DNA of 39,304 bases from JBHGAV01 sp041946685 (GTDB taxonomy: Bacteria > Acidobacteriota > Terriglobia > Bryobacterales > Bryobacteraceae): assembly GCA_041946685.1 (NCBI GenBank), contig JBHGAV010000040.1, forward strand, positions 1-39,304, in the 5' to 3' direction. Positions 16,437-22,652 of the stretch are shown here, in pieces; the first letter of the stretch is position 1, and each line of letters starts with the position of its first letter. The notes beneath the pieces are model-generated. The model saw only the letters and a list, made by a program, of their open reading frames with translations, was not told the DNA's origin and did not search any database. Position numbers and translations under genes: made by a program.

Positions 16437-17093
16437 CTATTTCTTCAGCGGATACCCGACCGTCTGGGCGAGAACGACGCGCTGCTCCGGCCTGAGCTTG
16501 AGCGCCTTCTGTATCTCGTCGCGATTCACTCCGCCGCGCGCCACGGTTCCGAGTCCCTCAGAAGCGCAGTAGAGGTACACATTTTGCGAGATGTAGCCCG
16601 TGTCGACGTTCGAGTTGGCGCGCTTGTTGTCCTCGCTCTGGTTTCCCATCTTCGCGTAGTCGGCGACATACACCAGGTTCAGAGGCGCCCTGGCGACCCA
16701 GTCCTGCCCGCCGGTGGCCGCCCTCAGGTCCTCCTTTGCGACCTGCCGCAGGGCGTGCGCCTGCGCGTCGTAAAGAAAGACGCCGTCCGCCATCACCGCG
16801 TAGATCTCGATCTCCTGCCGGTTGGAGGCTGAAGGCGCGGTCCGGCGGCCGTCGGGACGGTTTACTCCAAACGCCGCCCAGAGCAGGTTGGCGAGCACCT
16901 GCTGCGGCAGCTTCTCGGCGCCGAACTCGCGAGTGGATTTTCGCTCATTCAGCGCCTGCATCAACGGCATTCCGCCCGTGGTCTGCGGCTTGGGAAGAGC
17001 GATGAGCTGCGCTTCCTGGGCGGGGAGGATGACCGGACAGATCCACGCCAGAATCAAGGCGTGGCGAACACAATTGGCCAGTGGTTTTCGCAT
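16437..17093 (-). CDS. Exported nitroreductase / SagB-type FMN oxidoreductase
   Basis: A 218-aa nitroreductase-superfamily protein. After a probable Sec signal peptide (about residues 1-25, cleaved near LPAQ) it has MPLMQALNERKSTREF, the Arg-Ser/Thr-x-Arg element that binds FMN phosphate. Further family elements are LLWAAFGVNRPDGRRTAPSA, a middle region shortened relative to housekeeping nitroreductases, and GYISQNVYLYCASEGLGTVARGG near the end. The ATG at 17093 has AAGGAG upstream, and that site overlaps the stop codon (TAA) of the URO-D-like gene. The two genes are 11 nt apart and probably translationally coupled. The substrate is unknown. Export of a flavin enzyme to the periplasm is uncommon. 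Confidence 0.85.
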   Translation of the reverse strand: MRKPLANCVRHALILAWICPVILPAQEAQLIALPKPQTTGGMPLMQALNERKSTREFGAEKLPQQVLANLLWAAFGVNRPDGRRTAPSASNRQEIEIYAVMADGVFLYDAQAHALRQVAKEDLRAATGGQDWVARAPLNLVYVADYAKMGNQSEDNKRANSNVDTGYISQNVYLYCASEGLGTVARGGVNRDEIQKALKLRPEQRVVLAQTVGYPLKK

Positions 17094-17104
17094 GATGACT
17101 CTCC

Positions 17105-18028
17105 TTATGCGCCGAGAAGATTCACAAGCCGGAGCAGTTCTTCATCCTGGGTGTCGTCGGGGACCGAGCAGCCCGGGCTCAGGATGAAGCGCCTGCCCGC
17201 TGCCGCCTGCGCCGACTGCCACTGCTGTTTCAACTCTTCCGGGGTCAGCTTCCGGAAGTTGATCTCGTCCAGCCCGCCCATGAGCACCCCGGAGTAGCGC
17301 CGGCGGACTTCGGCCATGGGCTTGCCCGTTTCATGGATGGAGTAGCTGATGAGCGAGGCCTTCCACCCGCTGTAGAATGGCTCGAAATACAGCTTCTCTC
17401 CGTGCAGGTGCAGCACGTTGAGAGGCGAGCTGGCGACGGCCTCAAGGATCATCTTGTCGAAGGGCTCGCTGAACTTCGCGTACTCGCCCGGCGACAGGAT
17501 CCCGTCCTGCGCGTTGGCGATGGCCAGGAAGATCCCGGACGCGCCGATCTCGATCGCGCGGCGCGCGTGGTGGATCTGGCTCCGGGCGATCGCTTCCAGC
17601 GCGTCGAGCAGCGCCTGGGGCTTTTCAGCCATCAGCCTCTGCACTTCGGCGGGCGAAGACAGCTTCACGGCCCGGTTCCAGGGGTTGAAAAGGGTTTCCA
17701 CGAAGTAGGCCTTTCCGGCCAGCCCGTCCCGGATGAGCTCCAGCGCGCGGAGCTGCTCGGGAAACGGGTTCTCGATCTCGTGCAGCTCGTACCACTCGCC
17801 CGCGGGTCTGGGGTAAGGGAAGTCGCTCATTACCTTCACCAGGTCGGTGCGCAGACGGCGGTGGAAGTCGAGGGTAGCGGCGGCGTGACGGTCTCCCGGG
17901 AATTTGTGCAGCCGGAAGTGGAGCCAGAAGGTGAACGGCGGCCGGTCCACGTCCTCGCCGCGCAAGGCCCGGTCAACCCGCTCCTTGCTGCTCAACCTCC
18001 CCGCCCCGAAATCCCCTCCCGATGACAT
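17105..18028 (-). CDS. Uroporphyrinogen decarboxylase-fold protein (probably methyltransferase-like, not HemE)
   Basis: A 307-aa protein of the URO-D/MtaA-CmuA fold. SSKERVDRALRGEDVDRPP at the N-terminus is the usual family opening. After it the HemE signature (RQAGR) is absent; the sequence reads FTFWLHFRLHKF. Further on are HLHG at the position where corrinoid methyltransferases have HxCG, GGLDE, and LSPGCSVPDDT near the C-terminus. H-x-H plus that Cys could form a zinc site. The frame stays open to 19174, but that extension is antisense to another gene. The ATG at 18028 has AGGAGG about 12 nt upstream and a plausible promoter behind it. It is cotranscribed with the nitroreductase. The true substrate is not known. 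Confidence 0.8.
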   Translation of the reverse strand: MSSGGDFGAGRLSSKERVDRALRGEDVDRPPFTFWLHFRLHKFPGDRHAAATLDFHRRLRTDLVKVMSDFPYPRPAGEWYELHEIENPFPEQLRALELIRDGLAGKAYFVETLFNPWNRAVKLSSPAEVQRLMAEKPQALLDALEAIARSQIHHARRAIEIGASGIFLAIANAQDGILSPGEYAKFSEPFDKMILEAVASSPLNVLHLHGEKLYFEPFYSGWKASLISYSIHETGKPMAEVRRRYSGVLMGGLDEINFRKLTPEELKQQWQSAQAAAGRRFILSPGCSVPDDTQDEELLRLVNLLGA

Positions 18029-18060
18029 GCAGTTCTTACCCCTCCTATCTTTCATCTTGA

Positions 18061-18090
18061 AGTCTACGAAAGGGCGGCGGCACCGGACAA
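18061..18090 (-). promoter_or_regulatory. Sigma70-like promoter for the URO-D-like / nitroreductase pair
   Basis: Read on the minus strand, TTGTCC (18085-18090) and TAGACT (18061-18066) are separated by 18 nt. The predicted start is near 18054, giving a leader of about 26 nt that includes the AGGAGG before the ATG at 18028. It is the best-formed -35/-10 pair I found in the window. Confidence 0.45.
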
Positions 18091-18133
18091 CCGCCTCCGG
18101 AATCGTCCTGCTCGAACACCGCAAAGCAGGGTG

Positions 18134-18139
18134 TAGAAT
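18134..18139 (+). promoter_or_regulatory. -10 element TAGAAT close to the 18149 start
   Basis: TAGAAT is followed by 9 nt and then the ATG at 18149. If it is the -10, transcription would begin about 2-3 nt before the start codon, giving a leaderless or nearly leaderless mRNA. There is no clear -35. Confidence 0.4.
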
Positions 18140-18148
18140 CGCAGGTGT

Positions 18149-20392
18149 ATGTGGACGCGTAACGGGCTGGCCGGCCTCCTGCTGGGACTCATGCTTGTGG
18201 CAGGGGTGGCGCGCGCGCAATCCGGCCTCACGTGCGCGGCGGCGGCCGGAGGCGCGACCATGCGGTCGGAGGGCCTCGCCGAGCGGTTGGGCGACATCCT
18301 TCTGACGTGCACGGGAGGGAGGCCCGGCGCCGTCGTGATGGGCGACCTCAACCTCGCTTTCGGCGTCGACGTCACCAACAAGTTGTCCGCCTCTGTTCTC
18401 ACCCGTATCGTCCTGACGGTGGACACGGGGGCGGGTCCCGTACACGCGGGCGTCTTTGCCCAGCCGAACCTCTCTAATGGAGTAGTCTTTCGTGGCGTCA
18501 CCTTCACGGTCCCCGCTGACGGGAGGGTGGTGTTGCGCGTGTCCGGTGTGCGCGGCAACGCCAGACAGTTGGCGCCCTTGCAGCCGGTGATCGCGAAGCT
18601 GGCCTTCACTCTCGGCGGCACAACCGTCAACAGCGCCCAGCTCACCGTGGGCTCCAGCCGAACCGGCTTGCTCGGGTCGTATTCGAGCGAAGGGGTCCAG
18701 TGCGCCGGGTCGGCCCTGCCCGCCACCATCACGATGCCCGAGCTGTTTGCGGCGAAGACCAGGCGCTTCTCCACACGATTCACCGAGGGCTTTGCGGAGG
18801 CTTTCGCAAAAGCCGACGCCCTCTCCGACACGGGCACCCGTGTCCGCGTCGTCTATTCCGGTTTTCCCAGCGGGGCGCGCCTGTTCGTTCCGGACGCGTT
18901 GGCGGGATCGAGCGCCGTCGAGCCCACCTCCGGAGGCGATCTCGGCCTGCCGGCGGCCGGTGGATTGTACCAGGTCACCGCGGCCGGCTCCCTGCTCCTG
19001 GTGCGCGTAAATGGAGCCGACTCCAATGGCGCCGGCGGAACACTGGCCATCGCTCCGCCCGATTCGGGCGTTCTCTGGCTTGACTCGGCCAGTGAAGTCC
19101 GTCTGAGCGGCGGCGCGGGGAGCGTGGTATACGAAGTGGTCGACTCGGATCCTTCCGTCCGCGAGAGCGCACAACTGCCCACTTTCCTGGGCCTCGCTCC
19201 TTTCACAGGCGCTTCCGTGACTGCCAGGGTGTCCGTATCACTGGCGCCCGTCTCCACCGATGCGGCCGCATCCTCGGCTCCCGTGCCGCGGTTCGTGGAG
19301 CTGTCACCCCCTTCGGACTGCGCGGTATTGGGCGACTGCGATGCGGCCTATTTTCCACACCTGGTCGTAAGGGCACCGGATCTTGCCTTCGCGGCGCCCG
19401 CCCACGGCTCTCCGCAGTGGCTCTACGATGTGGGCGTGAGCAACGGCGGCGCCGGCGTGCTGAATTGGAAGGCGACGATAGCGTATGTCAACGGCTCGGG
19501 TTGGTTGACTGCCTCTCCCCAGAGCGGTGTAGGCTCAGGCTCCGTCCGCCTGACAGCGTTTCCCGCGAATCTGGAGGCAGGCACCTATCGAGCCACCCTC
19601 ACTGTGGACGCTGGGCCGCTGGCGGGAAGCCGCAGCCTGCCGGTGACGCTCGTCGTGACGGCCGCGGCGCCGCCGCGCCCGGCTGTGACCTCCGTTATCA
19701 ACGCGGCAAGCGGGCAACCGGGTTCGGCCGCTTCCACATGGACCGCGATTCACGGCACGAACCTGTCATCCACCACGCGCTCCTGGAATCAGACGGATTT
19801 TCAGGGCAACCAGTTGCCGACCCAGCTCGACGGGGTCTCGGTGAGCTTTGGCGGCAAACCCGGGTACGTCTCCTTCGTCAGTCCCGAGCAGATCAATGTG
19901 CTCGCTCCTGACGACGCTGGCGAAGGCTCCGTGCCGGTTGAGGTGGTGAACCCGCAGGGCAAGAGCAATCAGGCCAGCGTGCCCCTGGCGCGGATTTCGC
20001 CGGCGTTCTTCACGCTCAGCGCCGAGGACGGCAAGTACGTCGCCGCCGTTCACGCCGATGGAACCTACGCCGGCAAGTCGAATCTCATCGCGGGCCTGAC
20101 CACGCGTCCGGTCAAGCCCGGGGACGTCATTCTGCTATTCGGCGCGGGCTTCGGACTGGCCAGTCCACCGGTGCCCGCCGGTCAACTCGCGTTTGCCGCA
20201 TCCCCTCTGGCCGCGACTCCCACGGTCCGAATCGGCGGCGTCGCCGCGACAGTGACCTGGGCCGGCGTGGTTTCCCCCGGACTGTACCAGTTCAACGTGA
20301 CCGTTCCGGACGTCCCCGGCGGAGACCAGCTTGTCGAAGCCGAGATCGAGGGGGTCCTGACGCAGCCGAACGCCTTCCTGACCATTGAGTAG
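18149..20392 (+). CDS. Secreted protein with C-terminal TIGR03437-type (Solibacter paralogous) domain
   Basis: A 747-aa exported protein. The signal peptide covers about residues 1-24 (ending GVARAQ). The first 370 residues are Ala/Gly/Ser/Val-rich beta material with no family I recognise. Residues about 420-505 look like an immunoglobulin-like, BACON-type module (GWLTASPQSG, then GTYRATLTV). From about 515 to the end is the TIGR03437-type domain: VTSVINAAS at its start, WTAIHGTNLS, then VSFVSPEQINVLAP, VKPGDVILLFGAGFG, and a final GLYQFNVTVPD. The family is known as a large paralogous set in Solibacter, with unknown function, and it is the main taxonomic clue here. The start at 18149 lacks a normally spaced ribosome binding site. 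The gene is probably monocistronic. Confidence 0.85.
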   Translation: MWTRNGLAGLLLGLMLVAGVARAQSGLTCAAAAGGATMRSEGLAERLGDILLTCTGGRPGAVVMGDLNLAFGVDVTNKLSASVLTRIVLTVDTGAGPVHAGVFAQPNLSNGVVFRGVTFTVPADGRVVLRVSGVRGNARQLAPLQPVIAKLAFTLGGTTVNSAQLTVGSSRTGLLGSYSSEGVQCAGSALPATITMPELFAAKTRRFSTRFTEGFAEAFAKADALSDTGTRVRVVYSGFPSGARLFVPDALAGSSAVEPTSGGDLGLPAAGGLYQVTAAGSLLLVRVNGADSNGAGGTLAIAPPDSGVLWLDSASEVRLSGGAGSVVYEVVDSDPSVRESAQLPTFLGLAPFTGASVTARVSVSLAPVSTDAAASSAPVPRFVELSPPSDCAVLGDCDAAYFPHLVVRAPDLAFAAPAHGSPQWLYDVGVSNGGAGVLNWKATIAYVNGSGWLTASPQSGVGSGSVRLTAFPANLEAGTYRATLTVDAGPLAGSRSLPVTLVVTAAAPPRPAVTSVINAASGQPGSAASTWTAIHGTNLSSTTRSWNQTDFQGNQLPTQLDGVSVSFGGKPGYVSFVSPEQINVLAPDDAGEGSVPVEVVNPQGKSNQASVPLARISPAFFTLSAEDGKYVAAVHADGTYAGKSNLIAGLTTRPVKPGDVILLFGAGFGLASPPVPAGQLAFAASPLAATPTVRIGGVAATVTWAGVVSPGLYQFNVTVPDVPGGDQLVEAEIEGVLTQPNAFLTIE

Positions 20393-20414
20393 TAAGCCGG
20401 CGGTTCCGTTTCTG

Positions 20415-20428
20415 GGATACTGGTATCC
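20415..20428. promoter_or_regulatory. Palindrome GGATAC-TG-GTATCC upstream of purU
   Basis: A perfect 6+6 inverted repeat lies 24 nt before the purU start, in the 60-nt gap after the secreted-protein gene. It contains GATACT, a possible -10. It may be an operator or promoter part, but the short arms make chance possible. Confidence 0.25.
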
Positions 20429-20452
20429 TCACCTGCCCGTCGGAGAGTGCCA

Positions 20453-21307
20453 GTGGAAGATACGGCCATCCTGCTGATTGACTGCCCCGATCGCCGGGGG
20501 ATTGTCGCCACCGTCGCCAACTTCCTGTACTCGCACGGGGCCAACATCCTCCACGCCGACCAGCACCAGGACAACGAGCTGCAATTGTTCTTTATGCGCG
20601 TCGAGTGGTCGCTCGAGGGCTTCGGTTTGGAGCCGGCCCGCTTCGCGGAGCAGTTCGCCTCCGTCGCCCGCGAGTTCCAGATGCACTGGCGGCTGGAGTA
20701 CTCCGCGGCGCCGACGTCGGTGGCGATCTTCGTCTCCCGCGAGCAGCACTGCCTGCTGGACCTGCTGCACCGCCACCAGATCGGCGAGCTGCGCTGCCGG
20801 ATTCCTCTGATCGTGAGCAACCATCCCGATGCCGGGCGCGTTGCCGGGTTCTACCAAATCCCGTTTCACCACATCCCGGTCGATGCGTCGAGCAAGGGCG
20901 ATGCCGAGCGCCGCCAACTGGCCCTGCTCGAAGACAACAAGGTGGACCTGGTGATTCTGGCGCGGTACATGCAGATTCTCTCGCCGGACTTCGTCGCCCG
21001 CTACCCGCAACGGATCATCAACGTTCACCACTCCTTTCTGCCGGCCTTCAGCGGCGCGCGGCCGTATCAGGCCGCCTTCCGCCGCGGCGTGAAGCTGATC
21101 GGCGCAACCAGCCACTACGTGACCGAAGCGCTCGACGAAGGTCCGATCATCGATCAGGATGTAACCAGGGTCTCGCACCGGTACGAGCTCGAGGATTTCA
21201 TCCAGCGGGGGCGCGACCTGGAGCGCATCGTGCTCAGCCGTGCGGTGCGGTGGCACCTGGAGCACCGCATTCTCTGCTACGCCAACAAGACCGTGGTGTT
21301 CGATTGA
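20453..21307 (+). CDS. purU: Formyltetrahydrofolate deformylase
   Basis: A 284-aa cytosolic enzyme that hydrolyses 10-formyltetrahydrofolate to formate and tetrahydrofolate, balancing one-carbon pools. An N-terminal ACT domain (TAILLIDCPDRRGIVATVANF) is followed by the formyltransferase fold, with the catalytic region NVHHSFLPAFSGARPYQAAF and then KLIGATSHYVTEALDEGPII. PurU and the formyltransferases share the Asn-His-Asp set, and these residues are present. The ACT domain separates it from PurN. The frame begins at GTG 20447, but the GTG at 20453 is preceded by CGGAGAG with a 5-nt spacer, so I chose it. The length matches the family. Confidence 0.93.
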   Translation: MEDTAILLIDCPDRRGIVATVANFLYSHGANILHADQHQDNELQLFFMRVEWSLEGFGLEPARFAEQFASVAREFQMHWRLEYSAAPTSVAIFVSREQHCLLDLLHRHQIGELRCRIPLIVSNHPDAGRVAGFYQIPFHHIPVDASSKGDAERRQLALLEDNKVDLVILARYMQILSPDFVARYPQRIINVHHSFLPAFSGARPYQAAFRRGVKLIGATSHYVTEALDEGPIIDQDVTRVSHRYELEDFIQRGRDLERIVLSRAVRWHLEHRILCYANKTVVFD

Positions 21308-21313
21308 CGTCCC

Positions 21314-21330
21314 CGCGGGCGGCGCCCGCG
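21314..21330. terminator. GC-rich hairpin between convergent purU and aldolase-like gene
   Basis: CGCGGGC (21314-21320) pairs with GCCCGCG (21324-21330) across GGC, in the 36-nt gap between two convergent stop codons. There is no T-run. It is probably a bidirectional terminator-like structure. Confidence 0.45.
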
Positions 21331-21343
21331 ACACCTCAACCGC

Positions 21344-22156
21344 TCAGCTTCTCAGGCTCGCGAACGCCGCCTCGATCTCCCGCTTCGCATGGGGGGCGAG
21401 CGGCGCAAGCGGCAGCCGGCACGGGCCGCCATAGTAGCCGTTCAGGTCCATGGCGTACTTTAGCCCCGGGACGCCGTATATCGAGGTCACGAACTCGGCG
21501 GCGCGGGCGATTCGCTGCTGCCATTCCAGGCCCGCTTCCTGGTCTCGCCTCCGGTGCGCTTCCCAGATCGTGATCGCGGCATACGGCGCGGCGTTGGCTA
21601 AGGCAAGAATCCCGCCCGAGGCCCCGGCCGAAAGCCCGGCCCACAGGTCTAGCTCCGTTGCCGCCAGCGCATCGGCAACGACGTTGGGGTGAGCGGACAG
21701 CCTGGCGGCGGACTCTGGCACAAGGCCGCGAACGATGACCGGGAGCTTCGACCTGTCGGCCACAGCGCGGCAGTAAAGCTCGCGCTCCGCCTCGCTCCAT
21801 GGCGCAGGAGGCGCTTCAATCAGCGCGGCCCCATAACCGAGCTCGGCCGCCTTGTCCATCAGCCGCAGTGTCTCGCGTACGCCGTCCGGCCCTCCGGCGG
21901 CGACCAGCGTCTTACCGGGACCGGCGCATTCGGCCATCCACTCGAAGAGCGTGGCCTTCTCGTTCGAGGAGAGCGAGACGCTCTCCCCCGTGGACCCGCA
22001 GACTACGTATCCCGCAAGCGCGGTGCGGTTCCATTTCTCGACGTTGTATCGGAGCTTGGCCCGGTACAGGTCACCGTAGTGATTGAAGGGAGTGGAGACG
22101 GGAAGGAATATGCCTTCGAGGGGCGGGGCATGCCCCGCCCCCTTGACAACTGTCAC
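21344..22156 (-). CDS. DapA/HOGA-family aldolase-like protein lacking catalytic Lys and Tyr
   Basis: A 270-aa member of the dihydrodipicolinate synthase / 4-hydroxy-2-oxoglutarate aldolase family. The barrel start GIFLPVSTPF, the GSTGE loop (residues 54-58), SGGILALANAAP and a C-terminal GVPGLKYAMDLNGYYGGPCR are clear, the last matching HOGA-type enzymes best. Two key residues are missing. The catalytic Tyr position after LPVI reads VRG. The segment with the Schiff-base Lys is absent: LSAHPNVV is followed almost directly by LWAGLSAG, leaving out about 20-25 residues, so the protein is shorter than the usual 290-310 aa. Normal aldolase activity is unlikely. The GTG start lies 2 nt after the atpE stop with no separate ribosome binding site, which implies translational coupling. 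Confidence 0.8.
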   Translation of the reverse strand: MTVVKGAGHAPPLEGIFLPVSTPFNHYGDLYRAKLRYNVEKWNRTALAGYVVCGSTGESVSLSSNEKATLFEWMAECAGPGKTLVAAGGPDGVRETLRLMDKAAELGYGAALIEAPPAPWSEAERELYCRAVADRSKLPVIVRGLVPESAARLSAHPNVVADALAATELDLWAGLSAGASGGILALANAAPYAAITIWEAHRRRDQEAGLEWQQRIARAAEFVTSIYGVPGLKYAMDLNGYYGGPCRLPLAPLAPHAKREIEAAFASLRS

Positions 22157-22158
22157 AG

Positions 22159-22455
22159 CTAGACAACCTTGAGGAAGATGATCGCCAGCGTATACAGAGC
22201 CAGCGACTCAATGAGAACCAATCCCAGCAGCAGGGCGAACCGGATCGCTCCCGCGGCGGCGGGGTTGCGGGCCATCCCTTCGGCGGCGGCCGCAACGGCC
22301 TTGCCTTGCGCCAGACCGCAAACGCCGGAAGCGATCGCCATCGCGAAACCGGACGTGATCGCGACCCAATTCGTTCCGCCGCCGGTCTCGGCGGCGAAGA
22401 TCGGGCTCGCCGCCAGCAGGCAGGCGGCTATCGTCAGCAGCAACTTCACTTTCAT
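22159..22455 (-). CDS. atpE: ATP synthase F0 subunit c, with N-terminal signal peptide
   Basis: A 98-aa rotor-ring subunit. Residues 1-22 form a signal peptide (ending IFAA). Two membrane helices follow, joined by the polar loop ARNP (residues 62-65). The ion-binding carboxylate is Glu83 in LIESLALY. Counting from the loop Arg, Gln50, Glu83, Ser84 and Tyr88 line up with Gln32, Glu65, Ser66 and Tyr70 of the Na+-binding c subunit of Ilyobacter tartaricus, while its Thr67 is Leu85 here. That pattern allows Na+ binding but does not prove it. The ATG has AAAGGAG 8 nt upstream. No other ATP synthase gene lies beside it. Downstream is the aldolase-like gene (2-nt gap). Confidence 0.9.
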   Translation of the reverse strand: MKVKLLLTIAACLLAASPIFAAETGGGTNWVAITSGFAMAIASGVCGLAQGKAVAAAAEGMARNPAAAGAIRFALLLGLVLIESLALYTLAIIFLKVV

Positions 22456-22652
22456 CGGTGCTTCTCCTTTGGTGTATGAATCGCCCCCAGGAGGTGGTTC
22501 CCGTCATCCTCATGCAGCCGGTCTCACACTGAAGGCGGATAAAGCCGGTAGTAAAGCAAATATCATCCCACACTTGGGCTTGGGGAGGCACAAGCGCGCT
22601 ATGGTGGCCCGCGCCGGATTCGACGGTTCGTTCTTTGCCCGGCGGACGGCCT

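Noticed and set aside
17105..18028. Call as HemE (uroporphyrinogen decarboxylase)
   Set aside because: The HemE N-terminal RQAGR signature is missing, so only the fold-level call is supported.
18029..19174. N-terminal extension of the URO-D-like gene to 689 aa
   Set aside because: The extra 382 residues are antisense to the secreted protein at 18149. A start with a ribosome binding site and a promoter exists at 18028.
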